Source: CAYIYO01 sp964367715 (GTDB lineage Bacteria > Chlamydiota > Chlamydiia > Chlamydiales > Criblamydiaceae). Taken from it: DNA of 48,258 bases. The stretch covers positions 1-48,258 of the forward strand of contig CAYIYO010000008.1 of the NCBI GenBank assembly GCA_964367715.1, written 5' to 3'. Below, in pieces: positions 7,771 to 14,818 of this stretch. Position 1 is the first letter of the stretch. Each line of letters begins with the position of its first letter. Made by a program: the position numbers and the translations under genes. Under the pieces are notes generated by a model. The model saw nothing but the letters and a program-made list of their open reading frames with translations, was not told the DNA's origin and ran no database searches.

Positions 7771-9093
7771 ATGAAAACGTACCGCATCGTTAACGACCTT
7801 TCGGTAGAGAGCGAAGAAGGGCGACGCTTGGCAGAATGGGGACGCCATGAAATTGAATTAGCTGAGAAGGAGATGCCCGGACTGATGGCGCTGCGTCGAG
7901 AATTTGAAGCCTCAAAGCCTCTATCCGGAGCGCGAATCGCTGGCAGTCTTCACATGACGATTCAAACGGCAGTCTTAATCGAAACACTGCGTATATTAGG
8001 CGCACAGGTCCGCTGGTCTTCTTGCAATATTTTTTCGACTCAGGACCATGCCGCAGCAGCGATGGCGGCAGATGGAGTTCCCGTCTTCGCATGGAAGGGA
8101 ATGACAGAAAAAGACTATTGGTGGTGCATTGAGCAAACACTACAATTCGAAGATGGTCCTTTAAATATGATCCTTGACGACGGTGGTGACCTTACGAACT
8201 ACGTGCATGACCAGTGCCCAGATCTTATTGATGGCTTACGTGGAATCACGGAAGAGACAACAACAGGGATCCGCAACCTCGTCAAACGCCTGCGGGAAGG
8301 AACCTTAGGGGCTCCGTGCATCAACGTCAATGATGCCGTGACAAAATCCAAGTTTGACAATCGCTATGGGTGCCAAGAATCGTTGATTGACGGCATCAAA
8401 CGCGCCACCGACATCATGATTGCAGGAAAGGTCGTCGTCATCGCTGGCTATGGAGATGTGGGGAAAGGATGTGCGGAAGCGATGGATAGCTATGGCGCGC
8501 GCGTATTAATTACTGAGATCGATCCTATCTGCGCCTACCAAGCAGTGATGGGCGGATACCAGGTTGTGACGATGGAAGAGGCTGCGCCGCTGGGAGATAT
8601 TTTTGTGACTGCGACAGGATGTAAAGACGTCATTCGTGGCGAGCATATGGAACGGATGAAAGATGCGGCGATTTTATGTAATATTGGCCATTTCGATCAT
8701 GAGATTGATGTGCGTTGGTTGGAGAGCAATAAAGAGATGATCGAACGGAATATCATTCCTCAGGTGGACCGTTTTATTTCCAAAAAGACTAAAAAAAGTA
8801 TTATCCTATTAGCGCGGGGACGGTTGGTGAATTTAGGATGTGCGACGGGGCATCCGTCGTTTGTCATGTCAAATTCTTTTTCTAATCAAGTATTGGCGCA
8901 AATAGAATTGTGGAAGTATCCAGAGAGGTATTCGCTGGGTATTCATTGTTTATCTAAGGTTCTAGACGAAAAAGTTGCTTCCTTTCATCTTGGGCATCTC
9001 GGCGTCAAACTAACAACGCTCACACCTGAGCAAGCGGAGTATTTAGGAGTGCCTGTGAACGGCCCATTTAAGCCTGAGCACTACCGCTATTAA
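7771..9093 (+). CDS. ahcY: S-adenosylhomocysteine hydrolase
   Basis: Cleaves S-adenosylhomocysteine to adenosine and homocysteine, clearing the by-product of methyltransferases; NAD-dependent and cytoplasmic. The 440 residues carry the NAD-binding motif GYGDVGKGCAEAM, the substrate-site region KSKFDNRYGCQESL, and the family C-terminus ending in HYRY. An AAGGA ribosome site lies about 9 bases before the ATG. It stands between dnaA and tRNA-Pro, inside a yidC-dnaA-lgt block that in Chlamydiaceae lacks this gene as far as I recall. I do not see an SAH riboswitch in the leader. Confidence 0.96.
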   Translation: MKTYRIVNDLSVESEEGRRLAEWGRHEIELAEKEMPGLMALRREFEASKPLSGARIAGSLHMTIQTAVLIETLRILGAQVRWSSCNIFSTQDHAAAAMAADGVPVFAWKGMTEKDYWWCIEQTLQFEDGPLNMILDDGGDLTNYVHDQCPDLIDGLRGITEETTTGIRNLVKRLREGTLGAPCINVNDAVTKSKFDNRYGCQESLIDGIKRATDIMIAGKVVVIAGYGDVGKGCAEAMDSYGARVLITEIDPICAYQAVMGGYQVVTMEEAAPLGDIFVTATGCKDVIRGEHMERMKDAAILCNIGHFDHEIDVRWLESNKEMIERNIIPQVDRFISKKTKKSIILLARGRLVNLGCATGHPSFVMSNSFSNQVLAQIELWKYPERYSLGIHCLSKVLDEKVASFHLGHLGVKLTTLTPEQAEYLGVPVNGPFKPEHYRY

Positions 9094-9121
9094 GTTTTTC
9101 TTCACTTTCTTGTTTTTCTAT

Positions 9122-9150
9122 TTGTGCCTAATTCCCTCCTCTGCTATAGT
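9122..9150 (+). promoter_or_regulatory. Candidate promoter of tRNA-Pro
   Basis: TTGTGC (9122-9127), a 17-base spacer, and TATAGT (9145-9150), ending 11 bases before the mature tRNA 5' end. Spacing is ideal; the -35 is a partial match. Confidence 0.45.
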
Positions 9151-9161
9151 CTCCATGCATA

Positions 9162-9236
9162 CGGAGTATAGCGCAGCTTGGCTAGCGCGGCTGCTTTGGG
9201 AGCAGTAGGTCGGGGGTTCGAATCCCTCTACTCCGA
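9162..9236 (+). tRNA. tRNA-Pro (anticodon UGG)
   Basis: Full cloverleaf. The acceptor stem CGGAGTA pairs with TACTCCG, followed by discriminator A. The D arm is GCGC...GCGC, the anticodon arm GCTGC-TTTGGGA-GCAGT puts TGG at the anticodon, and the T arm is GGGGG-TTCGAAT-CCCTC. CCA is not encoded. A rho-independent terminator follows within ten bases. Confidence 0.95.
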
Positions 9237-9241
9237 TATTT

Positions 9242-9271
9242 AGCCTCTGTCATTGACAGAGGCTTTTTTTT
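9242..9271 (+). terminator. Rho-independent terminator after tRNA-Pro
   Basis: A perfect 10-bp stem AGCCTCTGTC/GACAGAGGCT with an ATT loop, followed by seven or more T residues. Confidence 0.93.
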
Positions 9272-9293
9272 CTTCAAATTTTTTTGGGGGTTT

Positions 9294-10154
9294 ATGGATC
9301 ACACTTTCCTTAACTGGATCTACTGGAATCCTAACCCTGACATCTTTACACTCCCCTTTTTAGACAAGCCTGTGCGCTGGTATGGATTTCTTTTTGTTAC
9401 AGGGATCATGATCAGCTATTTGATTGTAAAAAAATTATTTGCACGTGATCTGCACAAAGGCGGACTCGTTAACGAAAAAGAGTGTGCAAAAGAAAGTTTA
9501 GTTTTAACCGACCGCCTCACCTGGTTTGTTGTGATCGGCTTATTGATTGGCGCACGCCTTGGCCACGTCTTCTTCTATGACTGGGCGCGGTATCAAAATC
9601 ATCCTTTAGAGATTTTAAAAGTATGGGAAGGCGGTCTCGCTAGTCACGGCGGTGCGATAGGAATTCTTCTTGCCCTCTACTTTTTTCTAAAAACAACAAA
9701 AAAGCGGTATCCGACTCTTACCTTTCTGTCGATGTTAGACCTCTTAGTTATTCCTTCTGCCTTGGTCGGAAGCTTTATTCGCCTGGGTAATTTCTTCAAT
9801 CAAGAAATTCTAGGCACCCCCTCTACACTTCCATGGGCTGTCGTATTTGGGCATCCTGCAGATGGCTCGCGCCCTGAGCCCAGGCATCCGGTCCAACTCT
9901 ACGAAGGAATCGCTTACCTTCTTCTCTTTTTCCTTTTAATTTGCCTTTGGAAATACCGCTCTTCTTGGTGTAAAACCGGGCGTATTGGGGGATTATTCCT
10001 CGTCCTTGCTTTTTCTTTTCGCTTTCTGCTTGAGTTCTTTAAAGCTCCGATGGATGCTGTTGTAGACCAGTCCTTTCTGCAGATGGGACAACTCCTTAGC
10101 CTTCCTTTTATTGGCGCTGGTTTATTTCTTTTAGTTAGACCTACTAAAAATTAA
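9294..10154 (+). CDS. lgt: Phosphatidylglycerol:prolipoprotein diacylglyceryl transferase
   Basis: Attaches diacylglycerol to the lipobox cysteine of prolipoproteins in the inner membrane, the first step of lipoprotein maturation. The 286 residues form about seven hydrophobic segments. Family motifs are present: SHGGAIG and the Lgt signature region GSFIRLGNFFNQE, with a C-terminal RFLLEFFK. The ribosome site is a G-rich run about five bases before the ATG. The lipoprotein at 18926 is a likely client within this window. Confidence 0.95.
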   Translation: MDHTFLNWIYWNPNPDIFTLPFLDKPVRWYGFLFVTGIMISYLIVKKLFARDLHKGGLVNEKECAKESLVLTDRLTWFVVIGLLIGARLGHVFFYDWARYQNHPLEILKVWEGGLASHGGAIGILLALYFFLKTTKKRYPTLTFLSMLDLLVIPSALVGSFIRLGNFFNQEILGTPSTLPWAVVFGHPADGSRPEPRHPVQLYEGIAYLLLFFLLICLWKYRSSWCKTGRIGGLFLVLAFSFRFLLEFFKAPMDAVVDQSFLQMGQLLSLPFIGAGLFLLVRPTKN

Positions 10155-10342
10155 AATTTTTCTTTTAATTCAAAAATTCTACTAGAAAATTATTTAAATT
10201 AGTATTTATTTAGATTTGTTAAATACTTTTAAACATAATTACGATTTAAAAAACTTTTATTAAAAATTCCAACATAAAACTTATTTAAAAAATAAATTTA
10301 TAATAAAATAATGGTATATAACACCTATTAAAAGGTAACTAT
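10155..10342. other. Very AT-rich spacer before the unknown paralogue pair
   Basis: 188 bases of strongly AT-rich DNA with no ORF and no clear hairpin. It marks the left edge of a compositionally distinct island and must hold the promoter of the gene at 10343; too many TATAAT-like strings occur to choose one. Confidence 0.5.
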
Positions 10343-11230
10343 ATGCCAATTAACAATGATTCATCTAATCCAGATATTAACAAAATTAATGTTTCCAATA
10401 ATACCAACACATCCGCAACATCTAAAAATCAAGTCGCCCCAGGAAAAATGGAGGGGCATGAAGTAAAATTTGTGGATACTAAAAATATATCATGGGCCAC
10501 AAAAATAGCGATTTTTTTTAGAGGAGTCTCATTACCAGAAAAGCACAAATACATAGGAATACGAGATAATCATAATAAACTACAATATGTCAATATAGGT
10601 GCTCTTAAAAACGCACTAGCAGAGGCAGGCCATACACGTAAATCCGGTGAAACAACCATGATGAAATTAAATGATCTGAAAGAAAAATACTTTCTAGTTG
10701 TCGACAATAAAATCACCATCAGACCTAAAATAGACCCTAAAATAGCGCAAGCAACAAGTACTTTTATGGCGCAGCATAGAGGTGAATTAGGTGGTGGTAA
10801 TATTGTAACGCGGGAAGTATCAAAAAAATTGATTAAAGAAAATAAAAAAGAATCTATTACACCAACAAGGAATGAAGCAAAATTTTCGCCTAATATAGGA
10901 CCCCTAGCCGCTCATATTCTTAAAGAATATACAGAATCAGCAGCAATAATTGAAGAATTAAGCCCTGAGATCCTTTCCCAATATAGGGCTCCTCCTGAGA
11001 ATGATGAAGCTCCGCCCCCCCCCTATTCTCCACCCTCTGATTACAATGCTCCGCCACCCCCCTACTTTCCACCCTCTGATTACGATGCTCCGCCCCCCCC
11101 TTACTTTTCACCTTCAGGACCTGCTTCCTCTTCCCCCAACTCGCAAGAGGGGGTTAATAGTAATCAAGACGCCAATGCCGCTCAGCAAAGCCCTAGAGCT
11201 GCAGAAGAAGAAGAGAATCGCACCTCTTAA
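10343..11230 (+). CDS. Unknown protein with conserved N-terminal domain and three PPPY repeats; candidate effector
   Basis: Not a family I recognise. 295 residues: a Ser/Asn/Thr-rich start (1-33), a compact domain (about 34-130) shared with the next gene, a charged linker, three Pro-rich repeats of 13 residues (APPPPYSPPSDYN, APPPPYFPPSDYD, APPPPYFSPSG; 223-259), and an acidic/polar tail. Each repeat holds PPPY, the PPxY motif bound by WW domains of eukaryotic Nedd4-type ubiquitin ligases. No signal peptide is visible, as in many type III substrates. The coding sequence has C runs of 9 and 8 bases in the repeats. Effector function is inference from the motif and context. The AAAGG ribosome site resembles that of the next gene. 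Confidence 0.8.
   Translation: MPINNDSSNPDINKINVSNNTNTSATSKNQVAPGKMEGHEVKFVDTKNISWATKIAIFFRGVSLPEKHKYIGIRDNHNKLQYVNIGALKNALAEAGHTRKSGETTMMKLNDLKEKYFLVVDNKITIRPKIDPKIAQATSTFMAQHRGELGGGNIVTREVSKKLIKENKKESITPTRNEAKFSPNIGPLAAHILKEYTESAAIIEELSPEILSQYRAPPENDEAPPPPYSPPSDYNAPPPPYFPPSDYDAPPPPYFSPSGPASSSPNSQEGVNSNQDANAAQQSPRAAEEEENRTS
11009..11119 (+). repeat. 39-bp in-frame repeat, two full copies and one partial
   Basis: Copies at 11009-11047, 11048-11086 and 11087-11119 encode the 13-residue PPPPY units. Runs of nine C (11015-11023) and eight C (11093-11100) lie in the first and third. Loss of one C would move translation into a frame that stays open to 11279. Confidence 0.85.
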
Positions 11231-11293
11231 AAAGTTCCAAAGAAAGCTAGGAGCTTTGCATAGAGATCATAATCTTTAATAAAGGTAATTCCT

Positions 11294-12148
11294 ATGTCTT
11301 CCATCCATGATTCTAGCTCTGTAAATAACAATAATCCTAGTCAACCGAAACAAACAACGAACGCGCCCTCCTCTGGAAAAATAGAGGGTCATCACGTAAA
11401 CTTTTTGAGTTCGCAAGAGAAAAAATCATGCCCCACAAAAATTGCGATTCTTTGTCGTGGATTGTTTTCGATGCCTGAAAAATATAAATATGTGGGAATA
11501 AAAGATACACATTCTGACCTGCAATATGTCAATATAGCTGCTCTTAAAAAAGCATTAGCAAACGCAGGCCATACCCGTAAACCGGGTCAAACGACCATCA
11601 TGAAACTGAATGAACTGAAGAAAAAAGGTCTACTTACTGTGGGTGAAAAAGGAGTGATTATCCAAACAGCAGTAAAGCCTAAAATGCCAGAAGCTGAGCT
11701 TGCCTTTCATGTAAAACATGATGCTGAAATGGAAAAAATAAAAGAGAGCGATGATTTCGAAAACGCAGATCCTTTAGATGATAAAACCAAAACAAGTATT
11801 TTAGAAAGTTTAAGCCAGACTAATCGTAACGCAAAGCTAACAGATGTTAATATAGCATTTCTCAATGATACTTTAAGTGATTTAGCGAAAGCCCCTAATT
11901 TTGATGTTGATAAAAAGGAAATGCTAAGCTATGCCTTATTGGCAATTTTAAATTCGAGCGAAGGAATAGTAAAAAAAATATTTAAAAACGAACAAGAATC
12001 AAAAAAAGTAATAATAGATATTTTAAAACTAAGCTTGGAAAGTTATCAATCAAACAAAAGTGATAACCCTAAAGACAATCAATTAGACGAATCTAACATA
12101 CGTATTTTAAAGCTTCTCCTTATAAACAACTTTCTAATAAAAAATTAA
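11294..12148 (+). CDS. Unknown protein, tandem paralogue of the PPPY-repeat protein
   Basis: 284 residues, family not recognised. Residues about 29-130 align with residues 35-130 of the preceding protein: both have a GKxEGH start, TKIAI, PEKxKY, LQYVNI, ALKxALAxAGHTRK and TTxMKLN blocks. The C-terminal half is different, being helical and Lys/Asp/Ser-rich with no PPxY motif. Like its neighbour it starts with a Ser/Asn/Thr-rich stretch and has no signal peptide. It begins 63 bases after the previous stop behind an AAAGG site, so the pair is probably cotranscribed and arose by duplication followed by exchange or divergence of the C-terminal part. Confidence 0.8.
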   Translation: MSSIHDSSSVNNNNPSQPKQTTNAPSSGKIEGHHVNFLSSQEKKSCPTKIAILCRGLFSMPEKYKYVGIKDTHSDLQYVNIAALKKALANAGHTRKPGQTTIMKLNELKKKGLLTVGEKGVIIQTAVKPKMPEAELAFHVKHDAEMEKIKESDDFENADPLDDKTKTSILESLSQTNRNAKLTDVNIAFLNDTLSDLAKAPNFDVDKKEMLSYALLAILNSSEGIVKKIFKNEQESKKVIIDILKLSLESYQSNKSDNPKDNQLDESNIRILKLLLINNFLIKN

Positions 12149-12259
12149 TTTTTGACTCCGCCTTCCTAGCATACTCTTATCTTGCTTTTTTTCCCTATAA
12201 AGCTCATACTATTGCTATTATGAAATTATAATTCGTTATATAGGGAGATTTTTTTTCTA
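12149..12259 (+). promoter_or_regulatory. Spacer before ferredoxin with candidate -10 TATAAT
   Basis: TATAAT at 12227-12232 lies 28 bases before the ferredoxin ATG, with only a weak -35 at proper spacing. Composition returns toward that of the core genome here. No terminator for the paralogue pair is evident. Confidence 0.3.
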
Positions 12260-12526
12260 ATGGCAAAATTGATATTTGAGCATAATGGTGAGTCGGCAGA
12301 GCTTGAAGAAGGGGCGCCCATTGCAGAAGCATGTGAGGAGCAGGGAGTTCCTTTTGCGTGTACCGAAGGTGTGTGTGGCACGTGTGTGATCGTTGTTAAC
12401 GAAGGAAAAGAAAACCTCACAGAACCGACTCAAGAAGAGGAAGATTTTCTTGGCGACTGCACCGGTGATGAGCGTTTAGCCTGCCAATGCCGTATCAAAA
12501 ATGGCACAGTAAAAATTTCATTTTAA
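12260..12526 (+). CDS. [2Fe-2S] ferredoxin
   Basis: A small soluble electron carrier of 88 residues. The plant/adrenodoxin-type cluster ligands are Cys34, Cys39 and Cys42 (CTEGVCGTC) and Cys75 (LACQC), spaced C-x4-C-x2-C-x32-C. The acidic surface is usual for the family. An iron-sulfur carrier gene follows after 23 bases, so the two may be coexpressed for Fe-S metabolism. Its redox partner cannot be read from the sequence. Confidence 0.93.
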   Translation: MAKLIFEHNGESAELEEGAPIAEACEEQGVPFACTEGVCGTCVIVVNEGKENLTEPTQEEEDFLGDCTGDERLACQCRIKNGTVKISF

Positions 12527-12549
12527 GCATATAAAAAAGGACCATCATT

Positions 12550-13191
12550 ATGGGTTGCGGAGAAACAAAAAAATCATGCTGCGGAAGTAGAGAGCCTGAA
12601 ACAAATCAGTGTTCTGACAAAAAAGTCACTGCTCTCAATTCTATCCATCGTGAGATGACGATTGAAGAGATTTTATCTTCATTTCCTCAGAAAGCACAAC
12701 GTCTTGCACAAGAATTGACCAACAGCGGATTGCATTGTGTTGGATGCCAGGCAGCGACATGGGAAACCTTGGAAGCGGGCGCGAAAGGCCATGGCATGAG
12801 CGATCAGCAAGTGGACGAGTTAGCGAAACGTTTGAATGCGATTCTAGAAGAGAAGGTCGATTTAACAACGATCACGATCACTCCGAGGGCGGCAAAGAAG
12901 TACACAGAGATCCTAGAAGAAGAAGGCAAACAAGGATGGGGAATCCGTTTTGCTGAGCGCATGGCAGGCTGCAATGGCTTTGAATATGCACTAGACTATT
13001 CTGAAAAGGCAAATGATGATGACGATATTTTTGAGTCACAAGGGATTGAAATCCATATTCACAAAAAGATGTTAGGGCGTTTGATTGGCTCTTCGATTGA
13101 TTTTGTGGATGGATTACAAGGTTCTGGATTCAAGATTTCTAATCCGAATGTACGCTCTTCTTGTGGCTGCGGCACCTCGCACGGCTACTAA
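12550..13191 (+). CDS. DUF1858-HesB/IscA fusion, probable A-type Fe-S carrier
   Basis: 213 residues in three parts. A Cys-rich leader (GCGETKKSCCG) is followed by a DUF1858-like domain (about 35-100) with the pair CVGC at 63-66. The HesB/IscA domain follows (about 107-213). Of the three carrier cysteines, the first is Cys141 (GCNGFEY, against the usual GCSGF), and the last two are Cys205 and Cys207 in SCGCG. A-type carriers hold and pass on [2Fe-2S] or [4Fe-4S] clusters. The extra N-terminal domain with its own cysteines is not part of a normal IscA (about 107 residues). It lies directly after ferredoxin. Confidence 0.88.
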   Translation: MGCGETKKSCCGSREPETNQCSDKKVTALNSIHREMTIEEILSSFPQKAQRLAQELTNSGLHCVGCQAATWETLEAGAKGHGMSDQQVDELAKRLNAILEEKVDLTTITITPRAAKKYTEILEEEGKQGWGIRFAERMAGCNGFEYALDYSEKANDDDDIFESQGIEIHIHKKMLGRLIGSSIDFVDGLQGSGFKISNPNVRSSCGCGTSHGY

Positions 13192-13253
13192 CGCTTCCCC
13201 TCCACGCCTTCGCGAAAGAAACGAATCGATCGCGGGCGTTTGGAGAGGAAACG
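13192..13253. repeat. Imperfect inverted repeat between convergent genes
   Basis: CGCTTCCCCTCCACGCC at the left pairs imperfectly with GGCGTTTGGAGAGGAAACG at the right, and inner CGCG ends also pair. It starts just after the carrier stop codon, and a run of T follows about 25 bases later. It may serve as a terminator between the converging HesB and lpd genes. Confidence 0.4.
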
Positions 13254-13381
13254 CGCGCTTTCTCCCTATACTTCGGATCTTTTTTTTTCCAAATTTCGCC
13301 TTATGGCTTACATTTCCGCTCCTCGGTATATCAAGTGCGGTGCCTTGTCCAACTGTAAGGAACAAGTATTGGCTCAAGCAC

Positions 13382-13399
13382 TATACCGCTCGTGATTCA
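13382..13399. repeat. Repeat family C half-site at the lpd stop codon
   Basis: TATACCGCTCGTGATTCA, identical to the ends of the elements at 32270 and 44283. On the minus strand the lpd stop TGA is the first triplet of this motif (TGAATCACGAGCGGTATA). No mate of opposite orientation is seen nearby. Confidence 0.7.
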
Positions 13400-14809
13400 T
13401 CCATGAAGAGGACGTTTTAGGGCTGCGAAGGCGGCTTCTTTAATGGCTTCGCTTAAAGTAGGGTGGGCGTGTGAGCTATTTGCAAGCTCCTCTACCGTCA
13501 TTCCCCTCTCAAGGGCAATAACTCCCTCCCCTATCATTTCTGAGGCGTGGGGACCGATGATATGAAGGCCTAGCAGACGTCCGGACTGCACATCACCAAT
13601 GATTTTGACTAATCCCTCTGTATCCCCTGTGCAGCGCGCGCGGGCATTGCCTTTGAAGTAGCTGGTCCCGGTAAAGCAGGGGTGACTTTTTTCCTTGAGT
13701 TCGTCTTCGGTGAAGCCTACTGTGGCGACTTCGGGATGTGTGTAGATGACGTTGGGGATGGCGAGATAGTTGAGGTGAGTGTTTTTTCCTGCGAGAGATT
13801 CTGCAGCAGCGAGCCCTTCTTCGGATGCTTTGTGGGCGAGCATTGGACCATCGACCACGTCGCCGATGGCCAGGATGTGTGGTTGAGAGGTGCGAAATTG
13901 GTTGTCGACGACGATGCATCCTTTAGGAGAAAGCGTGACGTTTGCTGCGTCTAAATTAAGGCCTTTGGTATATGGACGCCTTCCAATGGCGACGAGGACG
14001 CAGTCGCCGTCGAAGTTAACAACCTTATCTTCGTGTAGAACCGTTAATGAGACCCCTGACTCTGTCATTTGCCCTTCGAGAACTTTTGCTCCTAAGAAGA
14101 AGTTAAAACCTTGTTTTTTTAGAATTTGTTGAAAGGTTCTTCCGATGGTGCTGTCGAGGAAAGGGCATATTTTATCGAACATTTCGATAACAGTGATTTC
14201 TGTTCCGAGACGAAGGTAAACGGAAGCGAGTTCGAGACCGATGACTCCGGCTCCAATCACAATCATCTTTTTTGGAGGGCGTTTTAATGCAAGAGCGCCT
14301 GTAGAAGAGAGAATTTTCTTTTCATCGAAAGGGAGAAAAGGGAGAGGGATTGCTTCGGATCCTGAGGCAATAATGATATTGTCGGCTTGAATCCGATAGG
14401 TGTGTTCTCCGTCGCTAACTTCTATTGTATGGGCATCGATGAATTTTGCCGTGCCGTTGATACGTTCGACTTTATTCTTTTTTAAGAGGGCGGCGACACC
14501 GTCGACGAGACTGTCGACAACTTCTTCTTTTCTTTGCATCATTTGATCGAAGTCATAGCGAAAGTTATCGCAGATGATCCCGTGAAGACGGGCGTAGTTT
14601 GCCATGAAGTCAAAGTATTCTGTTGCTTGCAAAAGAGTTTTCGAAGGGATGCATCCCACATTTAGACAGGTACCGCCGAGAGTTTTTTCTTTTTCGATGC
14701 ATGCTGTAGAGAATCCAAGTTGTGCCGCGCGGATAGCGGCGACGTAGCCTCCGGGTCCACCACCAATAACGACGACTTGAAACCGTTGATTTTCCTGAAC
14801 ATCCATCAT
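13397..14809 (-). CDS. lpd: Dihydrolipoyl dehydrogenase (E3)
   Basis: A flavoenzyme that reoxidises dihydrolipoamide with NAD, serving the 2-oxoglutarate dehydrogenase complex encoded just upstream. 470 residues: FAD motif GGGPGG, redox disulfide Cys48/Cys53 (GGTCLNVGC), NAD motif GAGVIGLE, and the C-terminal dimer-interface pair His449/Glu454 (HPTLSE). The start is one of two adjacent ATGs behind AAGGA. It begins 9 bases after the sucB stop, so it is the third gene of the sucA-sucB-lpd operon. The stop codon overlaps a dispersed palindromic repeat. Confidence 0.96.
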   Translation of the reverse strand: MMDVQENQRFQVVVIGGGPGGYVAAIRAAQLGFSTACIEKEKTLGGTCLNVGCIPSKTLLQATEYFDFMANYARLHGIICDNFRYDFDQMMQRKEEVVDSLVDGVAALLKKNKVERINGTAKFIDAHTIEVSDGEHTYRIQADNIIIASGSEAIPLPFLPFDEKKILSSTGALALKRPPKKMIVIGAGVIGLELASVYLRLGTEITVIEMFDKICPFLDSTIGRTFQQILKKQGFNFFLGAKVLEGQMTESGVSLTVLHEDKVVNFDGDCVLVAIGRRPYTKGLNLDAANVTLSPKGCIVVDNQFRTSQPHILAIGDVVDGPMLAHKASEEGLAAAESLAGKNTHLNYLAIPNVIYTHPEVATVGFTEDELKEKSHPCFTGTSYFKGNARARCTGDTEGLVKIIGDVQSGRLLGLHIIGPHASEMIGEGVIALERGMTVEELANSSHAHPTLSEAIKEAAFAALKRPLHG

Positions 14810-14818
14810 TTTTCCTTT

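Noticed and set aside
13085..13420. Open frames on both strands around the HesB-lpd junction
   Set aside because: They overlap the real ends of both genes and follow the inverted repeat; composition and lack of ribosome sites argue against coding.
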